A stretch of 64,000 nt of DNA, taken from Adineta vaga (lineage: Eukaryota; Rotifera). This document shows, piece by piece, positions 10,484 to 22,700 of this stretch. The stretch spans positions 11,284,001-11,348,000 of the forward strand of contig CP075495.1 of the NCBI GenBank assembly GCA_021613535.1, read 5' to 3'. Position numbers and translations under genes: made by a program. The notes beneath the pieces were generated by a model. That model saw only the letters and a program-made list of their open reading frames with translations, was not told the origin of the DNA and did not search any database. How positions within the stretch are numbered: the stretch's first letter is position 1; each line of letters opens with the position of its first letter.

Positions 10484-13400
10484 TTTTAATCTTGAACAGT
10501 ATGTAAAATATTTAAATATCTAAATACAAAAATAAAGATAGAAACAACAAATCATGACTAGACTTCTTTAGTAATTACAGTCAACAAACAACTGGCATAT
10601 GAAATAAAATAAACTTAAAGAAAAGTATAGAGACACTGTAATTAGACACAAGGCGTGTCCAATTTCGATAGAAAAAATAGTGGCATACTGATCAATAGAA
10701 CAACTATTATCATCATTGTCGAGACGTCTGGCAAATGCGAATCGCATTGAGTCCATCGTTTTCTTTCTTTATGTACGTATAAAAAAAAGCACGAGATCTT
10801 TCTTTTTTTGTTTTCAAATATTAGAAGTATCGATTGTCTCTCTAAGGACACAAGCAGAAGAAGGAGAAGAAGAAGAAGAACTGCAAATGTCAGGGTCAAG
10901 GTGAATCGATCTATATTCTCGTCTTTTTTTGTTTGTCCATTCTTTCCAATGCACATGCCGAGTGTCCAATTTCAATTCATCTTAGTACTAATATGAGCAA
11001 CAAGGTTAACAAGACGGCTTTTTTCCTTCATCACTAATCATAGAATTCAATACAATACCTTTCGTTTTAATTTCTATCAAATCTCAACAAATTTTCTTTT
11101 TATTCCTATGAAAATAAAAACAAATCATCTATCATCCATTTATATGTTCGTTCATCACTCGACAAGAGATACATTAGCTAGAATTGATACAATATTCATT
11201 CGATTTCCCTTGATACAATCAATGTATGATCACATTCCGATAATGTTACGAAAAGAAAAAGAATAACATCTAATTCAATCCCAAGAAACATATACAGGTA
11301 GTAAAGTGTCATACAGCTTGCTGTGCCATTATGATCAGAATCGTGTATTCACCAACAAGATTACATCATCAGAATTCAATACAAAATAGAGAGAAAGAGA
11401 GAAAGCGAGGCAACGATATGCATAATCATTAAAGTGAATTATACTATACAAGATGCTTTTAAAAGAAGGCAAGTACATACAAGAAAACGGAGCAAAAGTG
11501 GTTATGAATATGATGAAAAAAATAAATGATAAATTGATTTCAAAATGGACAAAAAAAATGATTTGTTCATATACATATATACATGTATGAATGTATAGAT
11601 TTGAATAAAAGATATGTTCATGGCCTTTTTAACGAATTTAAGCTCTTACTTTGTATTTATTATAGATGTTTGAAGGCGGGATAAAAAGACAAGTAGTTTA
11701 GTCTTGATTTTATGCAAAAAAAAACAGATTGTCATCGTAGTTCCTAATCGTCTTATATATTCTCATACGGTCTATTATAAAAAGGTCAATTTTATCTGGT
11801 ATTTGTCACATATTGACCGCCTTCGAGTCTATGTCTCCTACCATCCATATGGTCCATTCGATTTTAAAAGTTAAAAGCTCGTTGACAACATCGGTGATAA
11901 TAGACGACAACGACAGGATAGATCTTTTGATTAATGTAGTAAATGAAGATATACGAAAAGAGAGAAGAAAAGAAAACGACAGACATTATAAAGGGAAGAT
12001 ATATATATGTTTAATGATGATTGTTCACGTAGAATAAGCGAAGAGAAGAGAAAAAAAGGCGAGATAATTATATAAAAACGAATAATAAGCAGCTACTAGC
12101 GATCTCAGAGACATGCGATTTAGTTATTCAAGGTTAATCATCGAAAGAGATTTGACTTTTATGAATCTTGGCACGTACTTACGTCATTGACTGTACGTTT
12201 GTTATCAGTACAATCACCCGTCATATGAATAGACTTGTTCATAAATTATTTTCGAATCAATGAGGAAGAACCTTGACACATACACTCTTCAACATTTATG
12301 TTTAATACGAAAATGTATTTGAATCTGATCGAAATGAAGAGAAAAAAATTAGATGCGACATTGATCAAGGTAGGCAGTCTCGTATACTACTATGTGCAAT
12401 CATCTTAGCAGAAAAGATGTGAACATAAAATCTCAAGCTGTGTCTATAGAGATGTATAGATTTGAAAGTTCAATTATCGGTTGACGAATATGTATAGAGA
12501 TGGTTCAAAGAAAGAAATCAATGAAGTACAAATGATTATATTTCAAACCAAATGCGAGGTGATGTACCGAAGAAAAAAAGGATATATTTACAATATAGAA
12601 AATAGTTATAGAGTACTCTATGAAATAAAATAACAAAACTTACTTCATAGTTCTTGGTTCTAGTAGAAAATCAATTGAATGAAATATATTAATAATAATA
12701 ATATAGAGAGAGATATGAAACGATGGATACTACTATATAATAATGTGTGAACGTATGTATAGTCTCTTTTCGTATGATTTGCTATGTGAAATGAAAGAGA
12801 ATGAAAGAGATTAGGTTTCTTTCTTTTTCTCCTCCCTTTTCTTTCTCTCTAGAGAAAATAAAGAACGAATATGTTCAATCAGTGATTTGCTTTGCTTACT
12901 ATAGTATAGTATGGCGTCATCAATGTTCTTATAGTGTTAGTGATGACTAGGTCTTCTAAAGTGAGTGGAAGTCATAGTTATACCGATGAGAAATATCAAA
13001 AAAGTATCGATCACTGACAACTTATGATCAAAATAGGCAATGAAAGAAAATGTTAAGTTATACACGATAATATTTGTGTAATCGATTTTTTTCTCTTCAT
13101 GACGATCAATGAATCAGCTATATATTGTATTCATGTGGATCAAACTGTTTTGAACTCTTTTGTTTTCATGTTCAATTAAGAAGAAAACAAGAAAAAAAAT
13201 AAAGACTTAAAGATATGAAAGTATTAAACAAAATAAAATCTTTCATTATGTTATACATTTACAGATAAGTACAACACTTAATGACGACAACGACAAGCGA
13301 TTATTATTGTTGTTGTTCACTTTACTATTGTATTTTATTTTGTGACGACATACTGTTCACTTGGTCATTCAACGCGCTTAAACGATAGTTAAGAGAGAAG

Positions 13401-14973
13401 GGGAGAGAAAGACAGCAAAAAAACGAAGTAAGAGACGCGTAAAAAGCTTAGACATCATTTAACGACAAACGTACATATATATATATATATATTCGTTTAT
13501 TCACACGAAAAAAGTGCGAAAAGTGTTAACAGATTTATTTCAATCAAAAACAAAAGGCTATGACGACAACGACGACGACGATGACTATGACATACATTCG
13601 AGTTGATGATCATCATTAGTGTAGCAAGCATCAATATGTACATATAGATGGTCGAATAATGAACGATGACGGTGACTAAAAGTATTTCTCACTGAAAAGA
13701 GAAGAGTCGAAATAAATCCCAACGTTGTTGTTATTGTGTCAGATGTGACATAATCAAATGAGCCATAGAAAGTCAAACTATGATGTCTACGATGTATGAA
13801 ATGCATGTATCAGTATAAGTTTTGATCTTGAAAACAAATCAGAACAAGAACAAATAAATATGACTATTGGATTGAAAAGAAGACTAGTAATCAAATGACA
13901 AAAGGAAACTAAACAACAACCATCTTGTGTATGATAACAAAGAAGACTAAGAAATGGAACGAATAAGACAGGATTGTGTCATATACACTTATCTGTAGTA
14001 CCAATTGCATAATGATACCGACCAAAAACAACTTGACGATTCGATACGTACGTTTTTGTCTGCTACAGCAGTTCGTAGTTATAAAGAAATATGCGAATCA
14101 TTTGAATTAATGGTTAAAAATTCATCAAAAATATGTTTGGTTGATATATGTTTATTGATGATTTTACGGTAATTGTTACCGTGAAATAGTTCTAATATAT
14201 CAAATTTTATTTATTCAACACTAATTTGACCTAATTCAAATTCATTAGAATTTCTTTTTCTACGAAGAATATTCGACTAGCTAGTGAGATTCGTAGAATT
14301 TCACAACAGTCTTTTCTCATGGATTACAATAGTTGAGATACGAACGTTCGCAATTTTAAGTGTAGAAATGTGTGTGTGTGTGAATCGTATGTTGTATTTA
14401 AATTACAATATTAGTAAATATCGAAGATCACAACAAAAAAATTATTTTTCAAACTACTTCAAAAGCATCGAGCTCTCATAGGAATTGTATTTTGCTGCTC
14501 CTCTAGTAATCTAATTGCTCTATCAGCGCAAGAGGTCTATTAAACCGATATAATCTGAAATGAAAGGTCATATAAAGTTCTTGCGAAAACAAAACTATTT
14601 TTGTACGACTGATTAGTAAATATCTACTTGAAACTATATAGTGTAACACTAGAAATTTCACGCTATCCTAATATATCTAGTCAGAAACACATTTTCAGAG
14701 GTATGAAGAGTCTAGACTATTTGAAAGTCTATTATTCTCAGTTGAATATTTCTTTATATTTAACGATAAAGAAAAATTGGTGAACAATTTCAACCATATA
14801 CAAATGATTATACAAATTGATATTCAAACGAGGATGATTATTTTAGCATAATAACAAGTCATCTATTGATATGAAGAAAACAATGTATCTGTTTATCTTA
14901 ACGAACTTGTTCGCTACAACACAAAAAAATAAATTATCATTTCTTAGATTTTTGTCATTAAACTCACTGTATC
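10484..14973. other. Long gene-poor region
   Basis: About 4.5 kb in which I find no supported coding exon. Frames near 10568-10996, 11813-12037, 13585-13806 and 14284-14481 lack domains, splice support or sensible composition. It contains GACGAC-type repeats near 13283 and 13561, a TA microsatellite near 13473-13492 and polypurine stretches. It could hold regulatory DNA, long UTRs or noncoding RNA, but nothing specific can be claimed. Confidence 0.55.
13473..13492. repeat. (TA)n microsatellite
   Basis: A run of about ten AT dinucleotides inside the gene-poor region. Confidence 0.9.
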
Positions 14974-15210
14974 TCAATATATAATTTCAGCATTTGTTCT
15001 GTTGTATTTCAAGTACTTGTCATAAATAATTTCTTTTATCGTGATGTGTTCAAAAATCACTTTCATTCCAGGTACACTTGTTTGTAGAAAAAATTTGAAT
15101 TGTGAATTAGCGTCATCTACTGAGCACGTTAAATCATAGGTGCGAATGGCATATATCATCATAGTTAACTTAGAGAAAAACAAGACAAGAGAGAGAAAGA
15201 AATAACTCAT
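14974..15210 (-). CDS. Possible small secreted protein, unknown family
   Basis: A 78-residue frame from an ATG at 15210 to TGA at 14974. It opens with MSYFFLSLVLFFSKLTMMIYA, which looks like a signal peptide, followed by a hydrophilic region with a single Cys (YDLTCSVDDANS) and an Ile/Lys/Tyr-rich tail. A TATA-like palindrome lies 52 bp upstream of the ATG. No intron and no known domain are visible. It may be one exon of a larger gene or a chance frame in AT-rich DNA. The signal-like start and the promoter-like element are the only support. Confidence 0.35.
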   Translation of the reverse strand: MSYFFLSLVLFFSKLTMMIYAIRTYDLTCSVDDANSQFKFFLQTSVPGMKVIFEHITIKEIIYDKYLKYNRTNAEIIY

Positions 15211-15261
15211 AGACAAACTTTACTAAGAGTGACTCGTTATTATCAGATGCAGATATTGTTA

Positions 15262-15277
15262 TATTTATATATAAATA
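15262..15277. promoter_or_regulatory. Palindromic TATA-like element between divergent frames
   Basis: TATTTATATATAAATA is a perfect 16-bp palindrome and so reads as a TATA box on both strands. It sits between the minus frame starting at 15210 and the plus gene whose first ATG is at 15297. It is very close to the plus-strand ATG, so for that gene a downstream ATG or a different promoter remains possible. Confidence 0.35.
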
Positions 15278-15296
15278 CTATGGTTGTTTCTATTCA

Positions 15297-15952
15297 ATGA
15301 GCAAAAACTCTCGAACTTCTGTAAACATGTATGCAGATCGTTCGATCAGTACAAATTCAACTTCATCATCATCTGTTCCAATGAATAAAAAACGAGTGAA
15401 TGAACCAGTAATGGATCCGTCAAATCTCTTATATAATGACCATCAAAACTATCAGATTATCTTCACGAATGATTCTCGATTTTTTGATACAAGTCTTCAT
15501 TTATTTAAATCCTATTGTGATCTTGGTTACATTCAATCAAATCAAAAGAAATCAAAAAAAAGTTTACAATCTTCGTCATCAAATGCATTCGAATTGCAGA
15601 CGAATGGTTTTAATAGTCGTTGGCGACCTAAACCAGCTGGATTCAGTAGCAATCACGATAACAACAGAAACATTAACGCAACCTTGAAACCATCGTTTGT
15701 AAGACATCATGGTAAAATTCTTTCTTTTGACATTGAATTGACAAATTTATATATTTCATGTATTATTTAGATCATTCTATTAGTCATCGATCCGATCCAG
15801 GTACTTCCAAAATCATTACTTCAAAAATTACACAACATAATTCACCTTTGATTGTTTCATCTCAACGTCAATCAATGCCAGTATGGAATCATTCGTCTCC
15901 AAATGATGAAGATGATTCTGATGATCCTGATATAATCGTAACTAGATTGTGA
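15297..15952 (+). CDS. Unknown hydrophilic protein with acidic C-terminus
   Basis: Two exons, 15297-15711 and 15771-15952, joined in phase across a 59-bp GTAAAA...TTTAG intron; the joined product is about 198 aa. The N-terminal part is Ser/Asn/Lys-rich and looks disordered. The middle has NYQIIFTNDSRFFDTSLHLF and FNSRWRPKPAGFSSN. The C-terminal end is strongly acidic (NDEDDSDDPDIIVTRL). There is no signal peptide or membrane helix, so it is probably cytoplasmic or nuclear. I do not recognise the family. The clean intron with unbroken frame on both sides makes this a real gene. An internal Met at codon 11 or 28 could be the true start. Confidence 0.7.
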
Positions 15953-18221
15953 TTTCATATGTCTCCATCACATCTACATTCCATTTTTCAAGTATATTAT
16001 CAGTTTCTTTTTACTTTTGCATTCCTTTTTCTTTCTAAATACATACCCATCAGTCTTTCTTCATTTCTCACTTGTGTTGTTTTCTTTTAACTACATCATC
16101 TATTCTGTCCGAATGTGCGTTGTGAACAAATATATGAATTACTTCATTCCTTTTTATTCTTATTCAGTATAGTTTTTATCTTTCATGTCTGCGTGTTCTT
16201 GTCAATGCATTTGATTTTTGTTCTAATTCTCAAATGAACTCGTGTGTGTGTGTGTATAGTTTGTTTCCTGTCGTTTTTTTTCTATCGCTTGTTACACACA
16301 AAAACAGTTTTATGATAATAAACAGAAAAAGCAATATAACTCATGACTATTTTTCATTGTTTTCGGCATTCTTTTGTGTCAATATAAATACATATAGAAA
16401 TAATGTGAGAATTTGCATAATATGTAGTGATAAGCATTAATGAATTAGATTATAATTGATAATATTGAAGAGTAAGAAGTGATTGGCATGTTTCATAGAT
16501 TGAAACTTTAGCAGCAATCAGAAGAAGATATGTTGTGTTGATAGCAACTACAAGTTTTGTACTCTTCATCAACATTTCATCAGAATAAAGTAACAGCTGC
16601 AAGTTACATTTCAGTGAGTTTGATAGAAAAAAGTATCAAATAGACATCACGTCTATGTCAATATTTTTACTGCACCATATTTATGGTGTATCGATCGATT
16701 TCTTTCGAACTTGATTCAAAAGACTTTCTCATTCACTCTTATCACAGTTCTATTACATATGTCGGAATTTCTTCAACAGTAAAATCGACATTGTAATTCA
16801 AATTGTTTCAATCATAGACAGTTTTCGAATTGAGCCTGCTAAACTAAAATCTTTGCTTGCTGTTTATTATGATATGTCAAAAACACAGATTCATTTGTAC
16901 TGTTGTGTGTTACTGTTAAACATATTATATGAAAAGAAAGAGAAAAACGTAATCCTTGATATTTCAATGTTGTTGTTGATAAAAAGATTAAGAATAATAT
17001 GAATACAAATAAAGGTTAATACGACAAGAAATAGAATGCAGTAACGTATAATACCTATTAAAATGTGTGCTGTCATGGTAGGATGAACATGAAAGTATTT
17101 TTAAAATAATGAGCATAGAAAAAAGAAACTTTCTGTCTTGCTCTCCTTGATACTAATCCGAACCAAGTTTATAGATTTTTCTTTAACGAAAAACAAATAA
17201 TTGACTATGGAATGAAGTGAAAATGCTAGTTTGCTGTATGATGCATCACTCAACTGACGTTTATTTCGTTGAATGTAATCGAATCATCTCAAACTTTGAC
17301 GTACAATGAAAAGATCAATTGTATCGCAAAAATCACTATAATTCGAAGATATCCACTCCGATCTCCTTTGAATTACTATTCTAACGAATCTAATACTTTT
17401 GAATCAAAATTTTAACTTTCATAGATCATCAAAAACTTTTCTTTTCAAATTCTTCGTCGACAAAAGTTTTATGACTACTGAGATATCCGTACGAAATCAT
17501 TAGATTAGACCTTTCATAATCAACAAAAACATTCCTATTCATACATGATTTCATTCTTTTCGATTTCATTTTTTTTTCGTCGAAACAAACAAATCTAGAA
17601 TAAAGAATTATTTTGTCAATTTTTGTCTTGCTTATCATCACAAGCATAAATAAAAAATTCAATGATAAAAGTAGAAAATATTGTATATTTGCTATGCATA
17701 ATTATCGATTTTATTATTATAAAATAGGTTTTTGCATGTGTGCATGTCTTGTATCGAGATAAACGTTTTTTACATTAGTGCAAGTATTATTCGACACGTA
17801 CGAATATTTTATTTCTGACGTCTTTCATATGTATAAAGTTTTTTTTTGGTTATTGTCAATAGCAGGATAGAAAAATATGCGAGTTAGATTCATGGTATTT
17901 TATATACAATCATTGGACGCCTCGTTTCGATCAAATAAGCACAAATATTTGATGAGAAAAGCGAAGGACTAATCATAAATGTTATGGCGCTTTATTATCG
18001 ATATTTTTATCGTTGACAGATAGTTACCTATACTAAAGGAAATTGAAACTTCATTCATGATTTGGATGGTTAATTTTGCAAATATTTTTTGTGAATAGAG
18101 TATTACAAAAAAATATAACTATTTTTATGCGTGGTGACTGAAGGGTAAATTTTTGTTCGTCCGCCGTTTTCAGCGATACAAGATACAAAAAATAAGAAAA
18201 ATAAGTAAGCACCTGATGTAG
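15953..18221. other. Intergenic, no gene seen
   Basis: About 2.3 kb of AT-rich DNA. Short frames at 16234-16440, 16891-17076 and 17429-17662 have no domain or splice support. A TGTG run lies near 16243. I see no RNA gene. Confidence 0.55.
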
Positions 18222-18229
18222 TATAAATA
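18222..18229 (+). promoter_or_regulatory. TATA box of the repeat/prohormone-like gene
   Basis: tataaata lies 86-93 bp upstream of the ATG at 18315, a usual distance for a TATA element with a short 5' UTR. No other good candidate was seen closer in. Confidence 0.6.
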
Positions 18230-18314
18230 CTTGAGGTAATTGGACATATTCACAAGAGAAGAAAGAGTAGTGCTATACTTTATCTCATTGTATCACACAT
18301 TATCATCATCGAAC

Positions 18315-19016
18315 ATGTCGATTGTTTGTAACTCAATCGCAGTTATTTTCGTTTGTTTCCTGGCCTTTCATGGTTTCAGCAATAATGGTGTTGATGGTCG
18401 AGCTGCAAGAAAAAGTTTTGATGCTGACCTTACTGAATTAGATAGACGTGCTCTCGAAGATGCTTTGATCGAAGCTCTATATAGTCGAAGTCAACGCAAA
18501 CGTGGATCTGGAGATGGTTCAAACTATTGGCCTAGTGGACTAGATGATTTGTCAACCTATTTGTCTAGTGGATTTAGTGGACGTAGAAGAGGTATGCATA
18601 GTGGATTTGGTGGAAGTTCAAGCGGTTACAATGGTGGATATGATGGAAGTTCAAGTGGTTACAATGGTGGAAGTTCAGGCGATTACAATGGTGGAAGTTC
18701 AGGCGATTCCAATGGTGGAAGTTCAGGCGATTACAATGGTGGATATGATGGAAGTTCAAGTGGTTTGTATGGTGGAGGTTCAAGTGGTTACAATGGTGGA
18801 TATGATGGAAGTTCAAGTGGTCACAACAGTGGATTTGGTGGAAGTTCAAGTGGTCACAACAGTGGATTTGGTGGAAGTTCAAGCGGTTACAAGAAACGAT
18901 TTGGAAGACGCCGTTTCCAAGAATCTAATGACAATGATGATAGTGACGAACAATATTACAATAAAAGAAACTACGATGATGGATATCATGGAAAACGAGC
19001 ATTTTCAAGATTTTAA
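18315..19016 (+). CDS. Secreted Gly/Ser/Tyr-repeat protein with prohormone-like processing sites
   Basis: Single exon of 233 aa. I take the ATG at 18315; in-frame sequence upstream of it lacks an ATG. A signal peptide (residues about 1-22, core IAVIFVCFLAFHGF) is followed by an acidic amphipathic stretch (LTELDRRALEDALIEAL) and QRKR. Next comes a segment of about 25 residues running from GSGDGSNYW to LSSGFS and ending in GRRR. A repeat block of GGSSSGYNGG/GYDGSSSG units covers about residues 95-192. The tail holds KKRFGRRRF, NKRNYDDGYHGKR and AFSRF. Basic sites preceded by Gly are the usual signals for peptide cleavage and C-terminal amidation. It may be a neuropeptide or secreted-peptide precursor. 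A structural glue, mucin-like or cuticle protein is the alternative explanation of the repeats. I know no exact family. Confidence 0.75.
   Translation: MSIVCNSIAVIFVCFLAFHGFSNNGVDGRAARKSFDADLTELDRRALEDALIEALYSRSQRKRGSGDGSNYWPSGLDDLSTYLSSGFSGRRRGMHSGFGGSSSGYNGGYDGSSSGYNGGSSGDYNGGSSGDSNGGSSGDYNGGYDGSSSGLYGGGSSGYNGGYDGSSSGHNSGFGGSSSGHNSGFGGSSSGYKKRFGRRRFQESNDNDDSDEQYYNKRNYDDGYHGKRAFSRF
18598..18893 (+). repeat. In-frame tandem repeat encoding Gly/Ser/Tyr units
   Basis: Degenerate tandem copies built on ggttacaatggtggaagttc and gatatgatggaagttcaagt, in multiples of three, so length changes keep the frame. The opposite strand is open too (18574-18882) only because of this repeat. Confidence 0.85.
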
Positions 19017-19703
19017 ACAAATCAAACTTCTCAATACTATCAAAAACATTCCAAAATCAGACCATTCACTAACACTCTCTTTCTTCTAGATAATCATTTC
19101 TATATTATCTCATTTTATTTTTGATCAATTTATTTTCTATCTTTCTTTTTTTCACACGAATTAGAATATTCGAAAGCCACCAATAGTCATATTCTTATTA
19201 TAACTGACACACTTTGAGCTAACATCATTTTCTCGAAACAACTCATAGATTTTTGATACAAATAAAGGTGATTGAATCGTATGGAATATTATCTTCAGTC
19301 ATTTCTTTTAGTTCAGTTAGTTTTGAGAAGCATTTTAGAATAGTTGATCCTAGGATTGAATTTTGTTTGATCGAGAGCAATGAGATTGTTTTGTTTTCGA
19401 ATTCCTAAGTCAACAGATTGACTCCTACAAAGTTTCATTCAGTTTGTCATTTAAAAGATTCACGATCTTCTAATGGATGTGAGACGCTTATTCTATCGTG
19501 TTCAATGCACAACTAATCAGTTTGTGTTATACTTTGAAAGATTGATAAGAGACGTGAACAAGTCATTTCGTTTATTTTTGATTTCTTCAGATTTTATTTA
19601 TTAACGAAATGCACAACTACACTATTGAAACTATGAAAAGATTAGTACACACACACACACACACTCGCATATACATACAGAGAGAAGAAAGATAAGACAC
19701 TTA
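19017..19703. other. 3' flanks of two convergent genes
   Basis: An AATAAA signal at 19261-19266 fits the plus-strand repeat-protein mRNA. An AC microsatellite lies at about 19646-19664, just beyond the 3' end of the minus-strand ATPase. No gene was seen. Confidence 0.6.
19646..19664. repeat. (AC)n microsatellite
   Basis: About nine CA dinucleotides immediately 3' of the P-type ATPase stop codon. Confidence 0.9.
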
Positions 19704-22700
19704 TTACCAAGCAATACGTTCTAACCAACAGTTAGGATATCGTCGAATGTATAGTTTTCTTAGTTCATCCATAATAAACATCAATGAGCCGAAACCAAGT
19801 GCTGGCAAAACATATAATATTGGTACTCGTTCTGTTTTAAATTGATGTTGCATAAATGGAACTTGTGTAACTAGAACACATGTTAATGTTGATGCAATAA
19901 TACCAACAATCAACCAAAGATTTCGAGAATGACGAGACCAAAATGGATTATGTGTAAAAAATGATGCATAACGTGTACGAGTTGTTAATAGATTAAAACA
20001 TTGCATAATACAGAGAGCAACATAATAAATACATTGACCTGTTTGATTAATCGATGCCAGTTGTTGTTGTTTCTCGACTGAGAATTGTTCTTCAAAATGA
20101 TTAAATTTGAAAAAGATCATTGATAATGGAATACCATTAGCATGATACCACCAGAAAAAACAAAAGAATGAACTGAAACATTCAATATTACCAATAATCA
20201 TATAAGCATGGAAGAGTAGTTTTAAATTTAATAAATGTGATTTATTTCGAATTGTTGGTGGACGATGCATAATATCTTTTTCAGCTTTTTCCGATACCAT
20301 TGCCAATGACATAAAGACATCTACAATACAGGAAAATTTTTAAAATATATATTTATGCTTAAATAAATAGAGATGGAAAACAAATACAATACCATTAAGC
20401 ATGCAAAATATTGTCGCTTGAAAAGCTGATAATGCCAAAGGAATACCAAGCCATGTATTAAAAAAGACAGGCCAAATTTCTGACCAAGAACCTAAAATAA
20501 AATATCGAAAGAATAAAACTAAATTTTCTTATCGGATTCTTGTATTTTCTCTTTACCTCCTGGTAATAAATAAATTGCTACTTTCTTCAAATTATCACTT
20601 AATAATCGACCTGTTTCAATTGCTTTAACAATTGATGAAAAATCATTATCTATTAAAACCATGTCACCTGCTTCTTTCGAAACATCTGAACCAGATTGCA
20701 TTGCAACACCAAGATCAGCACGTTTCAATGCTGGTGCATCATTTGTTCCATCACCTGTGACAGCAACAACTTCTCCACGTCTTTGACATTCCATGACAAT
20801 ACGTAGTTTATGTTCAGGAGATGTGCGAGCAAAGATCAATTCTTGATGTGATAATACCCATGTCCATATATATTCATCCACTAAATATACAATATTTCAT
20901 TAAATTAAGCCAAATACGAATCTGTCAATACATACTGTAAGCAAAATCACTTCCTTTGACAACCATAGCATATGGGATTAAAACTTGTTTTGCACTTCGT
21001 TCTGTTGTCTCTTTTGGATCAGAAAAATAGAAATTTATATATTCCCATGTACGTTTTATCCATGAAACAGGTGTTTTGTTTTCATCATCAGTAGTTAAAC
21101 GAATTTTTGTTGTTTTTTTCTTTGTTTCTTCAAGACGATTTATCGTTCCTAATATATGTGTATCAAGTAAATTTCCATTACGCAATAATTGAACTATTGG
21201 TCGACCTGTTGGTACATCTACACCCACCAATTGAAATGTATCAACACCATTTGCCTGATAAATTTCTGGAGTAAGAATATTCACCTGTGTGCCTATCGCT
21301 ATGGACGTTGTCGGATGATCACCTGTAACCATGGCAATACGAATTTTGGCTTCTCGAGCTTTATGAACTGCATCAGGTACTTCAACTCTAGGCGGATCGA
21401 GTAAACAAAAAAGACCAATAAATGTATAACCTTCTTTTGGAAAACCATTATATGGATCATCAGATACAGCATTCATTAACGATTGATCAAATACATTCTT
21501 ATCAAGTTTTTGTTGAAGCATAGCAATAATACGATAACCACATTTACCCATTTGTTCTTGTCGTTGAATAATTCGCTGACGAATATTATCCGTTAATTCT
21601 CGAATATCACCTGAACTTGTTTTATATGTTGAACATTTGTCATTTGTTAAAACAACATCAGTGGCACCTTTTAATGTGATCAGAATTTCATTTGTTTTAT
21701 GATTTATTATGGATTGATGTTCAGATGATGATATTTGATTGGCCACAATCATGAATTTATTTGTTGAATTAAATGGTAAACAGTGAACTCGACGATACCG
21801 TTGTCGAATATGTTCAACATCGATGCTAAACTTTGTTTCACACAGATCATAAAGAGCTATATCAGCTGCATCACCACTAAGCGTTAAATGTTGAGCATTT
21901 TCTTGTAAACGTTTTTCGGCATTATTACATAAGCATGCACCTATAATTACGAATAGAAGAAAATAAGTTTATGAATCTTAATTTTAAGATAATTTACTCA
22001 TGAATATCATTCTGACTGACAGATGAGAACAATATTTCTCTTAAAAATCTTTCTATTTAATTACCTAAAATTAATTCTCTATGTGGTGTTGCTTGTATAT
22101 TAATTTCATCGAGACCTAATCGTTTTGTTTGAAATGAATCACTAGCATTTAAACTATCAGCTGGTGTTGCTGATCTAGATCCTGATGCAGTCGATAAATG
22201 TCTCATAAGTGTACCAAATATTGATTTCCATTCTCTTTTATCTTGTGAAACAATTGTTGTTGACGGTACTTGATATTCATCATTGATATCCCATAATAAA
22301 TGTGTACAAGTCATTTTATTTTGTGTTAACGTTCCAGTCTTATCTGTACATATGATAGAAACAGAATTGAATGTTTCAACTGTCTGAAGACTTTTTACTA
22401 AGACTTGTTGTGCTGACATGTATTTCTACAAGAGGAAATCAAGTATACTTTTTCATCGAAAATCAATTTTCATCTTAGAACACTTACAGCAACAATAACT
22501 AGAACCAATGTCACTGCCGACGGCAATCCAACAGGTAAAAATCCAACAATCATTCCAACTGAATTTATAACATTTGCATTGAATGATATGTAATTTGGAT
22601 AAACTGGATTCAACCAGACAATCCATGATATCCATATAATAATTATCGATGTAATAGTACAGCATAGAACAAATAAAATGAATCGATTGACTTCACGATG

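Noticed and set aside
10568-10996. Overlapping small frames on both strands with a hydrophobic stretch
   Set aside because: Low-complexity composition, no domain, no convincing splice signals, and several frames overlap one another.
18574-18882. Minus-strand His/Asn-rich frame
   Set aside because: Antisense of the Gly/Ser/Tyr repeat; open only because of the repeat composition.
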